Source: Dialister micraerophilus DSM 19965 (GTDB taxonomy: Bacteria > Bacillota > Negativicutes > Veillonellales > Dialisteraceae). From it: DNA of 64,000 nucleotides. Below the pieces are notes generated by a model. That model did not search any database, was not told where the DNA came from, and was given only the letters and a program-made list of their open reading frames with translations. The stretch spans positions 784,207 through 848,206 of the forward strand of contig NZ_GL878519.1 of assembly GCF_000194985.1 (NCBI RefSeq), written 5' to 3'. This document shows, one piece after another, positions 18,054 through 25,242 of the stretch; positions within the stretch are counted from its first letter, which is position 1, and each line of letters opens with the position of its first letter. The translations under genes and the position numbers were made by a program.

Positions 18054-19397
18054 ATGAAAAAGATTTTCGCATTGGCAGCGGTAGCTGCACTCACAGCAGG
18101 CGTAAGCGCATACGCAGCAAATCCGTTCAGTGACGTAAGTATGGATCACTGGGCATATCAAGCAGTAGCAGACTTGTCCGCACAGGGCGTAGTAGAAGGC
18201 TACCCGAACGGCACATTCGGCGGAGAAAAGCACATTACCCGCTTTGAAGTTGCACAGATTGTTGCAAGACTTCTCGCACAGGAAAGCCAGCTCAACGCTC
18301 AGCAGAAAGCAACAGTTGAAAAACTCGCAGCAGAATACGCTGACGAACTTTCCAACCTCGGCGTTCGTGTAAATAGCCTCGAAAACAAAGTAGGAAACGT
18401 TACATGGACAGGCGATGCTCGTGTAAAGGTAGAACGTGAATACAAAGCAAAAGTTGCTCAGCAGAAAGATTATTCAGACACATTCACAGGTCGTGTACGT
18501 TTGAACCTCAAGGCTCAGGCTAACGACAAAATCGCAGTAAAAGCTCGTTTGGTAAGCAAATTCAATTTTGAAGATGCAAAAGATAACGGTAAAATTTCCG
18601 TTGACAAGCTTCATGCAGAATACGCTCCGGTAGAAGGTCTTACATTCGACCTCGGCCGTACAAGTGCAACACTCGGTACAGGTGCATGGTATGACAGCGA
18701 CTTCGATGGTGTAGTTGCATCTTATGAAAAGGGAATGTTCAATGTACAGGCAGGTTACGGTCGTTACAGAGATTTAAATACTGATGATGTAGGAATGTTG
18801 AACCCGTTCTTTGTTAAGAAAGCTGCTGACGGAAAATTATCAGGCTCACAGAAATTCAATATTCAGAAAGTCGACAAGTCCGTGTCGGAAGCATACTTCG
18901 TACAAGGAAATGTACAACTTCACGAAAAAGTAGGTGTAGGTGCATTCTATACACATTTTGCAAAAGCTGAAGCAAACAAGAAAGCTAATGCGTTCTGGGG
19001 AGTAAACGGAAAAGTTCAGCTTATGGACAATGTGGCACTTTCCGGTGACTATGTAAAGGCAACCGAAAAGCTTGAAGGTCACACACCGGCATTCTGGGAT
19101 CTCGGCGTTGATGTAAACTACAAAATGTTCAACTTCGGAGTACGTTATGTTGACCTCGATGCAGGTTCATATGTAGGCGGATCCGGACTTGAAAACATTG
19201 CTCAGGCAGCAGGTGCCAAAATCGGTGCAAAGTACTGGCAGGCAACCGCAGGTGTAGCACTCGCTAAGGATATTTCCTTGGACGGATACTACAACTTCGA
19301 CGTTCAGGCTAAGGAATACAAGCATGCAACAGAAAATAAGATGGAAAAGGATACACTCTACAAGGCTTGGGGAGTTTCCTTGAACTACGTATTCTAA
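18054..19397 (+). CDS. SLH-domain outer-membrane porin
   Basis: 447 residues with the OmpM layout: signal peptide 1-22, SLH domain about 23-68 (NPFSDVSMDHWAYQAVADL, GYPNGTFGGEKHITRFEVA), coiled-coil about 75-112 (LAAEYADELSNLGVRV), then alternating beta-strands with aromatic girdles and the C-terminal signature SLNYVF. No long insertion after the first strand, unlike the copy at 16344. This intact gene is the reference for the 10-bp deletion at 14949. Strong AAGGAG ribosome site, own promoter, leader hairpin and terminator, so it is a monocistronic, probably highly expressed gene. Confidence 0.92.
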   Translation: MKKIFALAAVAALTAGVSAYAANPFSDVSMDHWAYQAVADLSAQGVVEGYPNGTFGGEKHITRFEVAQIVARLLAQESQLNAQQKATVEKLAAEYADELSNLGVRVNSLENKVGNVTWTGDARVKVEREYKAKVAQQKDYSDTFTGRVRLNLKAQANDKIAVKARLVSKFNFEDAKDNGKISVDKLHAEYAPVEGLTFDLGRTSATLGTGAWYDSDFDGVVASYEKGMFNVQAGYGRYRDLNTDDVGMLNPFFVKKAADGKLSGSQKFNIQKVDKSVSEAYFVQGNVQLHEKVGVGAFYTHFAKAEANKKANAFWGVNGKVQLMDNVALSGDYVKATEKLEGHTPAFWDLGVDVNYKMFNFGVRYVDLDAGSYVGGSGLENIAQAAGAKIGAKYWQATAGVALAKDISLDGYYNFDVQAKEYKHATENKMEKDTLYKAWGVSLNYVF

Positions 19398-19408
19398 TAA
19401 ATACAAAC

Positions 19409-19443
19409 GAAAAGAACTCATCAAAAGATGAGTTCTTTTTGCT
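19409..19443 (+). terminator. Terminator of the third porin gene
   Basis: Stem AAAGAACTCATC/GATGAGTTCTTT with an AAAA loop and a T-run. Confidence 0.88.
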
Positions 19444-19540
19444 TTTCCGTTTTACTCGTAATGAGTCCAAAGGCTTAATATTTTTATGATTTTTTCAAAA
19501 CCGGATAGTGAAATTTTACAATGCGGATATTTATACCTAA

Positions 19541-19571
19541 GCAAAAAGGCATCTTTACGATGCCTCTTTTG
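19541..19571 (-). terminator. Terminator of the sigma-factor operon
   Basis: On the minus strand, stem AGGCATC/GATGCCT with a GTAAA loop is followed by TTTTTGC, just after the 42-codon gene. Confidence 0.8.
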
Positions 19572-19575
19572 TTGC

Positions 19576-19704
19576 CTAGTTTACCAAGCAGGGATATTGT
19601 TTTTCTACTTCCTGTGGAAATCTTTTTTCGATTTTGTCGAGTATGATTTCGATTATTGAATATATTACCATTTCAAGTAATGCCCTGATTTTGTTTTTTT
19701 CCAT
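19576..19704 (-). CDS. 42-residue peptide at the end of the sigma-factor operon
   Basis: MEKNKIRALLEMVIYSIIEI followed by ILDKIEKRFPQEVEKQYPCLVN. Its ATG overlaps the stop of the DUF1659 gene as TAATG, so translation is probably coupled. The peptide looks like one amphipathic helix followed by a charged tail with one cysteine. A short gene after DUF1659/DUF2922 is common in Firmicutes, but I cannot name this family and it does not look like YvrJ. Coding is supported by the overlap, operon position and following terminator. Confidence 0.7.
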   Translation of the reverse strand: MEKNKIRALLEMVIYSIIEIILDKIEKRFPQEVEKQYPCLVN

Positions 19705-19928
19705 TATGCCTCCTTGAGTTCAGATACATCTACTCTCTGTATACTCATAAGCGCTCTTTTCTGAAGTGCTGCGAGTGAGTTTCCGGCGTTTTTCAAAGCT
19801 TCGTCCGATGCGTTTTTCACAATTCGGTCGAGCTTGATTTTCTTTACGCCCTTTTTACCGTTTTTCATTGCATCTCCTTCGAGAACTACAACTACGGTAC
19901 TCTTCAGTGTTTCTTTTGCTATAGACAT
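19704..19928 (-). CDS. DUF1659 family protein
   Basis: 74 residues, soluble, basic (KNGKKGVKKIKLDRIVKNASDEAL, split over one strand and one helix), ending QRVDVSELKEA. DUF1659 proteins have no known function and usually sit next to DUF2922, as here. GGAG precedes the ATG by eight bases. Third gene of a minus-strand unit: sigma factor, DUF2922, DUF1659, 42-residue peptide. The pair may be small partner proteins; their role is not established. Confidence 0.8.
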   Translation of the reverse strand: MSIAKETLKSTVVVVLEGDAMKNGKKGVKKIKLDRIVKNASDEALKNAGNSLAALQKRALMSIQRVDVSELKEA

Positions 19929-19963
19929 TTTTTTCTCCTTTCTTTAATTTATGAAATCTTGAA

Positions 19964-20170
19964 TTATTCCAATTCTTCGATTTCGGTTGTTACTTTCTGT
20001 GCTTTTTCAAAGCCGGTTACTTTATTGCCGAGGCTGTTTGTAAGCACGGGAACGATTTTTTCACAAGCGGATGCCACTGTCGCTTTTGTGAGGTTTTCTT
20101 TCGGTTCACGTATGATAAGCTTGGTTGTTTTTCCGCCTTCAACGTTGAACGTGATTTCCAACTTTTCCAT
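19964..20170 (-). CDS. DUF2922 family protein
   Basis: 68 residues: MEKLEITFNVEGGKTTKLII, then a helix (TKATVASACEKIVPVL) and a C-terminal strand. The fold order fits DUF2922, a small family of unknown function found beside DUF1659. I chose the ATG at 20170 because it follows a strong GGAGGGCAAC; an upstream in-frame ATG lacks a ribosome site. It lies about 50 bases after the sigma-factor gene and is probably cotranscribed. Confidence 0.8.
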   Translation of the reverse strand: MEKLEITFNVEGGKTTKLIIREPKENLTKATVASACEKIVPVLTNSLGNKVTGFEKAQKVTTEIEELE

Positions 20171-20221
20171 GTTGCCCTCCTTTCCGGTCTTGTGACCTTC
20201 ATTACTTACATGCAAATGATT

Positions 20222-20782
20222 TCAATTTTTATAACCTGCTTTGATAAAAATTTTTTGTATGCGTTTTTGCATTTTGTGTGCCGCAACTTGAGAAATGCCC
20301 ATTTTGCTTGCGATTTCTCTCATGGGTGCGTCCGGATTTTCTCTTCTGTGTTTGAGAAATATTTGTTGCTTTTCGGTAAGCTCAAGTTTTTTTATTATTT
20401 TTTCCGTTTCTTCGTTTTCAAGATTTTCATATCTGTCGTAGGTGCTTTTTTCGACATTTTCCAAATTTGCCGATTCTCTTTGTATATTTTTCATATGTCT
20501 TCGAAGTATCGTCCAGCGATCGGCATATAACATGACTTTTATGTATCCGGCGAAGGAACTGTTTTTCGTTTCGTCATAATTTTTTGTATGCTCGATGAAT
20601 TTCACCCACAAATCCTGTGCCAAGTCTTGTGAAAAATTTTTCTCGAAGTTTTTCCTCGTCAAAGAGTAAATCAAAGGTGCATATTTCCGTACCAATATTT
20701 CAAGTGCGTTTTTGTTTTCGTTTTGTACTTCTTTTGCAAGTTCTTCATCACTTCTTTCCGGTATTTGTCTTTCTTTATTCAT
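20222..20782 (-). CDS. Small RNA polymerase sigma factor (sigma-70 family, ECF-like)
   Basis: 186 residues. Sigma region 2 covers about 20-90 (EILVRKYAPLIYSLTRKNF, DLAQDLWVKFIE, then the aromatic -10-melting region). Region 4 covers about 130-185, with the helix-turn-helix MREIASKMGISQVAAHKMQ. There is no region 1 or full region 3. The start at 20782 follows AAAGGAAAAG; the longer upstream reading frame is not needed. Size and setting recall group 5 sigma factors such as UviA/TcdR, but I cannot assign it there without alignment. A LexA-like box lies 45 bases upstream, between it and a divergent gene, suggesting induction by DNA damage. No anti-sigma factor is recognisable nearby. Confidence 0.85.
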   Translation of the reverse strand: MNKERQIPERSDEELAKEVQNENKNALEILVRKYAPLIYSLTRKNFEKNFSQDLAQDLWVKFIEHTKNYDETKNSSFAGYIKVMLYADRWTILRRHMKNIQRESANLENVEKSTYDRYENLENEETEKIIKKLELTEKQQIFLKHRRENPDAPMREIASKMGISQVAAHKMQKRIQKIFIKAGYKN

Positions 20783-20822
20783 ACTTTTCCTTTCTTGATT
20801 TTTTAATATTGCACGTGTTAGA

Positions 20823-20844
20823 ATTAGAACAAACGTTCTATAAT
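20823..20844. promoter_or_regulatory. LexA-like SOS box between divergent genes
   Basis: GAACAAACGTTC at 20827-20838 fits the Firmicute LexA pattern GAAC-N4-GTTC, with symmetric flanks (TAGAAC/GTTCTA). It abuts TATAAT at 20839-20844, a likely -10 for the rightward gene, so a bound repressor would block transcription. Confidence 0.6.
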
Positions 20845-20901
20845 TATTTTGATTATACATTATGTATTTCTTTTTTCGGTTACTTTTTGAAAGGAGCAAT
20901 T

Positions 20902-21294
20902 ATGAATTTTGATGAAATTTCTTTTCCGGATTTTTATCGTGGAATTTACTATGTATTGGGATCCGATGTTTCGATGGCGGAATTTTTTCGTGAGTTTTTG
21001 GATATGATTACAAAAATTTCTCCCGATTGGAGGTACGAGCCGGAGCTTTCAATGAGTATTTCAAATTCCGTTTGCAAGAAATGTATATTTTACGGTCCTT
21101 CGAGAAAAATGTCACGAATGATTTTAAAAAAGTTCGACCCTTCACCTTTGGAGTATCATTTGAGTTTGCTTGATGAAGAAGTTATTCAGACGCTTTCATT
21201 TTTCATAGGTTTAGACAAATACGATTTACCCGCTCGTCCTTCAAGTTTTTCTTTAGTTCTCAAATATTTACTTTGCAAAAGTGCAGCGTATTGA
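20902..21294 (+). CDS. Unknown 130-residue protein divergent from the sigma factor
   Basis: Begins MNFDEISFPDFYRGIYYVLG at an ATG nine bases after AAAGGAGC. Soluble and alpha-helical in appearance, with a CKKC pair near residue 58 and a short basic stretch (PSRKMSRMILKKF). I recognise no family. It shares the SOS-box intergenic region with the sigma-factor operon, so it may be a co-regulated partner such as an anti-sigma factor or an effector; that is a guess. Its own terminator follows. The longer in-frame extension upstream runs through the divergent gene and is not real. Confidence 0.7.
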   Translation: MNFDEISFPDFYRGIYYVLGSDVSMAEFFREFLDMITKISPDWRYEPELSMSISNSVCKKCIFYGPSRKMSRMILKKFDPSPLEYHLSLLDEEVIQTLSFFIGLDKYDLPARPSSFSLVLKYLLCKSAAY

Positions 21295-21324
21295 TCGGGT
21301 AAAATTATTTTTGATGTAATAAAT

Positions 21325-21354
21325 CGGAGTAAGAGTATTTCTTACTCTTTTTTG
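21325..21354 (+). terminator. Terminator after the 130-residue gene
   Basis: Stem GAGTAAG/CTTACTC followed by TTTTTTT. Confidence 0.8.
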
Positions 21355-21417
21355 AAAAAGTTAAAATGAAATTGTAAAATTATATCAGTAATGCATTTGT
21401 AATACAGGGGTGGTTTT

Positions 21418-21640
21418 ATGGCGACAATAAGCTTGCGTATACCGGATGAGGATTTGCAAGTTTTAAAAGCGTATGCAAAATTTCACAATAAAACATTGTC
21501 CGAAATAATAATAAGTACAATGATTGAAAAAATTGAAGATGAATATGATAAAAGTTATTGAAGAGTACGAAAAGGAAAAGAAAGCCGGAACTCTTAAAAC
21601 GTACAGTCATGAAGAATTATGGTCGGAGTTCGGATTATGA
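21418..21640 (+). pseudogene. RHH antitoxin of a RelB type, split by a frameshift
   Basis: Frame 1 (21418-21561, 47 residues) encodes a ribbon-helix-helix DNA-binding domain, MATISLRIPDEDLQVLKAYA. It stops soon after GATAAAAGTT. One fewer A there would continue as DKVIEEYEKEKKAGTLKTYS, which is instead found in frame 2, open from ATG codons at 21539 and 21545 to a TGA at 21638-21640. That second part (ending HEELWSEFGL) is the toxin-neutralising tail of this family. So the DNA-binding and neutralising parts are on two overlapping reading frames. The tail's stop overlaps the toxin start (ATGA), as in an intact toxin-antitoxin operon. Confidence 0.75.
21539..21640 (+). CDS. Possible separate antitoxin tail peptide
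   Basis: 33 codons starting at ATG 21539 (or 21545), ending in SHEELWSEFGL. It overlaps the RHH frame by 23 bases and the toxin by 4. If translated by reinitiation it would supply the toxin-binding part without the DNA-binding part. No strong ribosome site is visible, so expression is uncertain. Confidence 0.4.
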   Translation: MNMIKVIEEYEKEKKAGTLKTYSHEELWSEFGL

Positions 21641-21903
21641 AGTTTGAAGTTTTGTATACAAAGAAGGCGAAAAAGTCTATCGGCAAATTGGATACATCTA
21701 TCAAAATTTTGATTAAAAGTCGGATAGATAAAAATTTGGTAAACACCGAAAATCCGAGATTGTACGGAAAAGCATTGACCGGAAATTTACGCAATTATCG
21801 GCGATATAGGGTAGGAAATTATCGTATTGCTTTCGAAATAAAAGATAATGAGTTGATTGTACTTGCTGTCGATGAAAATCGTGGAAGAAAAATTTACAAT
21901 TGA
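21637..21903 (+). CDS. RelE/ParE-family toxin
   Basis: 88 residues from the ATG overlapping the antitoxin stop. The fold markers of RelE toxins are present: FEVLYTKKAKKSIGKLD, the LYGKALTGNLRNYRRYRVGNYRI core (split by strand turns) and the C-terminal LAVDENRGRKIYN. RelE enzymes cut mRNA at the ribosome; ParE members block gyrase; sequence features (RYRVGNYRI) fit the RelE-type mRNA interferase side. The toxin is intact although its antitoxin reading frame is broken, so either the split antitoxin still works or the toxin is silent. Confidence 0.85.
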   Translation: MKFEVLYTKKAKKSIGKLDTSIKILIKSRIDKNLVNTENPRLYGKALTGNLRNYRRYRVGNYRIAFEIKDNELIVLAVDENRGRKIYN

Positions 21904-21947
21904 AAACTCTCCGCTTGACGATAAAGTCGTTGCAGAGAGTTTTTTGT
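21902..21947. terminator. Terminator after the toxin gene
   Basis: Stem AAAACTCTC/GAGAGTTTT with inner GACG/GTCG pairing and a T-run; the A-run on the other side could also serve the convergent kinase gene. Confidence 0.7.
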
Positions 21948-21993
21948 TTTTATATAGAAGTTTATTTCATTGATTTGAGCGGTTTTCGTGTGT

Positions 21994-22818
21994 TTATTCA
22001 TCCAATATGTACATAAATTTTTCTATTGTAAGTCCGTTCATCGTGCCTTCGTTGAAGGAATTTTTTTGAATCATGCTTCTGACTACACGTCCTGCGTGTC
22101 TTGCGGAGTTTTCCACGTTTTCGCCTTTCATTATGTGGCCTATCGTGACCGATGAAAAAATATCTCCCGTACCGGTAGCTTTTACGGGTATTTCATCGTA
22201 GGGGATGAAAAAGTAGTCGTTTTTCTTTGCGTCAAATCCGGCGATACATTTTTCGTTTTCGGTAAAAGTGCTTGTTATGATAACGTTTTTTGCACCGGAT
22301 GTAAGCAGTTTGTCTATTATTTTCGTGATTTCAAGTTTCGATATGCTTTCCATATTTATTTTCGTGTCCGTCAAAAAGCATGCTTCGGTATAGTTGGGTA
22401 TTGTAATATCCGAAATTGAAACGATTTCTTTCATGTATGCGACGTTTTTGTCCGTAACTCCGTTGTAAAGTTCGCCCCAATCCGCCATTATCGGGTCGTT
22501 GAATATGAGTTTGTTTTCAAGGGACATTTTTTTGCAAAGGTCGGAAATTATATCCATTTGTTTTTCATTTAAAAGAAATCCGGTGAATATCGCATCAAAT
22601 GAAAAGCCGTTGCGTTTCCATATTTCCAAAGTTTTTTGCATGTACGCGGTGGTGTCGAGTATTTCAAATATTCCATGATCCAAAGTGTTTGAAATTATGG
22701 AGGTCGGCAAATTCTGTGCACGTACTCCCATGTATGAAAGTATCGGTATCATGGCGGATAGTGCTACTTTGCCGTAGCCTACTATGTCGCCTATGAGAAG
22801 TATCTGTTTTTCTTTCAT
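21994..22818 (-). CDS. Pyridoxamine/pyridoxal kinase
   Basis: 274 residues of the ribokinase-like PdxY/PdxK group. It phosphorylates B6 vitamers to feed pyridoxal phosphate. The N-terminus has ILLIGDIVGYGKVALSAMIP, the usual substrate-side strand and helix; the mid-region has NDPIMADWGELY; the anion hole and catalytic Asp are in ATGTGDIFSSVTIGHIMKGE. The start at 22818 follows AAAGGGTAAC; the longer frame upstream has no ribosome site. Transcribed alone. A ThiD role is less likely because a ThiD lies at the right end of the window and this protein matches the PdxY-type layout. Confidence 0.85.
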   Translation of the reverse strand: MKEKQILLIGDIVGYGKVALSAMIPILSYMGVRAQNLPTSIISNTLDHGIFEILDTTAYMQKTLEIWKRNGFSFDAIFTGFLLNEKQMDIISDLCKKMSLENKLIFNDPIMADWGELYNGVTDKNVAYMKEIVSISDITIPNYTEACFLTDTKINMESISKLEITKIIDKLLTSGAKNVIITSTFTENEKCIAGFDAKKNDYFFIPYDEIPVKATGTGDIFSSVTIGHIMKGENVENSARHAGRVVRSMIQKNSFNEGTMNGLTIEKFMYILDE

Positions 22819-23034
22819 GTTGTTACCCTTTCGGTATAAAATGTTGCGTGATTGGTTATATTGAATATATATATTTCCACAACAACAATATACCACATTG
22901 AGCGGTCGGATTCTATAAATTATTTTGTATTTTTCAAGATTTTTTGTGAAAAAATAAAGGTTTTTCCGTATAGTCAAGTATGCGTCATGTTTGAATTGAA
23001 TTTGAAATTTGGAGAATTGAATATTTTTATGAAA

Positions 23035-23064
23035 TAAAAAAACGCGAGAATTTTCGCGTTTTTC
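23035..23064. terminator. Terminator of the zinc operon
   Basis: Stem AACGCGA/TCGCGTT with A-run and T-run on opposite sides, 40 bases past the last gene of the minus-strand operon. Confidence 0.85.
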
Positions 23065-23102
23065 GTTTGTTGAATATTATATTTTCGGAAATATTTCATC
23101 GG

Positions 23103-23714
23103 TCAGTCCGTAATAGTTCCTTTTCCCGAGTAGGGAATTTTTTCTATGGATATTGCTTCTATATGGTAGAAGGGAACCGTTGTTTTTTCGCTCATGTGTA
23201 CATCAGATTCACGAAGTATGCCCGTTACTCTTATCCAAGATTCGAGCGGTTTCAAGTCTTTCAACGTTTCGTCCGTTGTAAATTCGAAGTCGACGTATCC
23301 GCCGGTGCAGTATGGGCATGTCGGTCCGTTTCTTCCTATGAAGTAGTGTCCGTTTATTGTAAGGAAGTAGCCTTCTATTACTACCGTTTTGTTTTCATAG
23401 TCTTTGAAGTTCATGTACCAGTCATTAATTTGTGTCATGTAGTGCGTATCTCCGACAGTTATATCTATATTGTTTTTGTCGAAGTTTTGTCTGTCGGCTG
23501 CAATGTCATATTTTACATCGAATTTCGGAAATCCTTGTTGATTTTCGATGTCTTCTTTTTTGAGAGGTACTATCGGTTTGTCCGGAAGTGTTTGCTCCTG
23601 TGGAGGTACTTTCGGCGGCGGAGGTGTATCCGGTGATGCCGAGTTGTCAGATTCGCATCCTGCCATACAAATAATAAGTGAACTTAAGCACAAAGCAATG
23701 ATTTTTTTATTCAT
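23103..23714 (-). CDS. Zinc-operon lipoprotein with OB-fold-like domain
   Basis: 203 residues. Signal and lipobox MAGC give a lipoprotein with Cys at about 20, followed by a Pro-rich linker (PDTPPPPKVPPQEQ). The domain from about 85 has YENKTVVIEGYFLTINGHYF, then GPTCPYCTGGYVDFEF and WIRVTGIL. This order resembles the C-terminal domain of DUF1980/YcgQ proteins, which accompany metal GTPases and permeases. Its start overlaps the permease stop as TAATG, so it belongs to the znu operon as fourth gene. The CPYC pair may bind zinc. A periplasmic zinc-handling or sensing role is inference. Confidence 0.75.
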   Translation of the reverse strand: MNKKIIALCLSSLIICMAGCESDNSASPDTPPPPKVPPQEQTLPDKPIVPLKKEDIENQQGFPKFDVKYDIAADRQNFDKNNIDITVGDTHYMTQINDWYMNFKDYENKTVVIEGYFLTINGHYFIGRNGPTCPYCTGGYVDFEFTTDETLKDLKPLESWIRVTGILRESDVHMSEKTTVPFYHIEAISIEKIPYSGKGTITD

Positions 23715-24532
23715 TATACACGTTCCTTCGCTTTTCTTATTCCCATTACGATGAAAAGCAAAATTATATTCAATACGACTATGCATGCACCTGTAGGTAT
23801 GGAATGCAGGTATGAAAGTGTTATTCCGGCAACAAAGCATACCAATGCAAATATTGCCGAGCAGATTACAGTAGTTTTAAATCGGCTGCAAATCTGCATT
23901 GCGGTAAGTGAGGGAAATACGATGAGGCTTGAGATGAGCAATGCTCCCATCATACGCATTCCCAGTACAATTGTTATCGCTGTAAGCAGTGCAATAATCA
24001 TATTGTAGAGATAGGTATTTGTGCCGGTAGCTTTTGCAAATGATTCGTCAAATGTTACGGCAAAAATACGGTTGTAAAATAATACATACAGTATGAGTAC
24101 GCATACGCTGAGTATTACGGAAAGGTATACGTCATACTTGCTCATTGCCAGTATACTTCCGAACATGTAGTTGCATACGTCCGTATTCATACCGGTTGTG
24201 AGTGATACCGTCATTACACCTATTGCAAGTGAACCGCTGCAGAGGAGTGCCGTTGCGGAGTCTCCTTTTATGCGTGCGTTGTCTTCCAGTTGCAGAAGAA
24301 AGAATGCTGCAAGTACGCATACCGGTATTGCAAGTGTGAGCGGTGCCATGTGCATCGCATATGCAATGGCGAGTGCGGCAAATCCTACGTGTGAAAGCCC
24401 GTCTCCTATCATGGAGTAGCGTTTCAGTACCAGACTTGTACCCAAAAGTGATGAACACAGGGATACCATGATTCCTACTATGAGCGCACGAATCATAAAA
24501 GGATAGCTCAACATTTGTAACAGTTCTTGCAT
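23714..24532 (-). CDS. znuB: Zinc ABC transporter, permease
   Basis: 272 residues, with about eight hydrophobic segments in the ABC-3 family layout. It forms the channel through the inner membrane for metal delivered by ZnuA. Recognisable parts are the N-terminal FMIRALIVGIMVSLCSSLLG and GDGLSHVGFAALAIAYAM, a conserved loop of this family. Start overlaps the ATPase stop by one base (24532). Ordered ATPase-permease as in other znu/adc operons. Manganese or iron transporters share this fold; the His-rich binding protein upstream argues for zinc. Confidence 0.9.
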   Translation of the reverse strand: MQELLQMLSYPFMIRALIVGIMVSLCSSLLGTSLVLKRYSMIGDGLSHVGFAALAIAYAMHMAPLTLAIPVCVLAAFFLLQLEDNARIKGDSATALLCSGSLAIGVMTVSLTTGMNTDVCNYMFGSILAMSKYDVYLSVILSVCVLILYVLFYNRIFAVTFDESFAKATGTNTYLYNMIIALLTAITIVLGMRMMGALLISSLIVFPSLTAMQICSRFKTTVICSAIFALVCFVAGITLSYLHSIPTGACIVVLNIILLFIVMGIRKAKERV

Positions 24533-25242
24533 TATGGTTCGATACTCCTTATAAAGCCTTTTCCGATGTCGCTTGCTTTGTATTCCTCGGTTGTTCCGAA
24601 GAATTTTTGCCTGTGACCTGAAAGGTGTAATATATGATTTGCTTGATTTATTATACCGCTTACGTCATGTGAAACCATGATGACGGTAATATTGTATTTT
24701 TCCACGCATTCTTTTACGAGTTTGTAAAAGTCGGACGTGATTACGGGATCGAGTCCCGTTACCGGTTCGTCCAAAAGAAGTAGTTTGCGTGTGGAACATA
24801 AAGCACGTGCAAGCAATACACGTTGCTGTTGTCCTCCGGATAAATCACGATAGCATCTGTCTTTTAAATGTGAGATTTGAAGCATCTCGAGCTTTTCAGC
24901 GACATCTTCGTAGTCTTTTTTTCTGTAAAAAGGATAAAAACCGCAACGATTAAGACGCCCCGAAAGAACTATTTCCTCTACACTTGCGGGAAAATCTTTT
25001 TGGACTTGTGTTTGTTGCGGCAAGTAACCGATTTCATCGGCACGCAAATTGTCACCATAGGAAATTTCTCCGCCTGAAATTCTTTTCAAACGGAGAATAC
25101 CTTTTACCAATGTACTTTTTCCGGCACCGTTCTCACCGATGATACCGAGATAGTCCCCGGTATCAACAGTGAAATTGATGTCTTTTAAAACGGTCTTTCC
25201 TTCATATGCCATGGAAAGATTTTTGCATGTAAGCAAACTCAT
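24532..25242 (-). CDS. znuC: Zinc ABC transporter, ATP-binding protein
   Basis: 236 residues. Walker A GENGAGKST at 36-44, Q-loop LPQQTQV, signature LSGGQQQR near 138-145, Walker B LLLLDEP, and the switch histidine in VMVSHDV. It powers the ZnuB channel. It starts at the stop of znuA (shared base 25242) and overlaps the permease gene by one base, so the three are translated in a coupled chain. Confidence 0.93.
   Translation of the reverse strand: MSLLTCKNLSMAYEGKTVLKDINFTVDTGDYLGIIGENGAGKSTLVKGILRLKRISGGEISYGDNLRADEIGYLPQQTQVQKDFPASVEEIVLSGRLNRCGFYPFYRKKDYEDVAEKLEMLQISHLKDRCYRDLSGGQQQRVLLARALCSTRKLLLLDEPVTGLDPVITSDFYKLVKECVEKYNITVIMVSHDVSGIINQANHILHLSGHRQKFFGTTEEYKASDIGKGFIRSIEP

Noticed and set aside
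18000-18054. Leader peptide starting at the GTG in the porin leader
   Set aside because: The GTG exists only in copy 3; the other leader copies have no start codon at that place.
20617-20901. N-terminal extension of the 130-residue gene
   Set aside because: The extension runs antisense through the sigma-factor gene; the ATG at 20902 has a good AAAGGAG.
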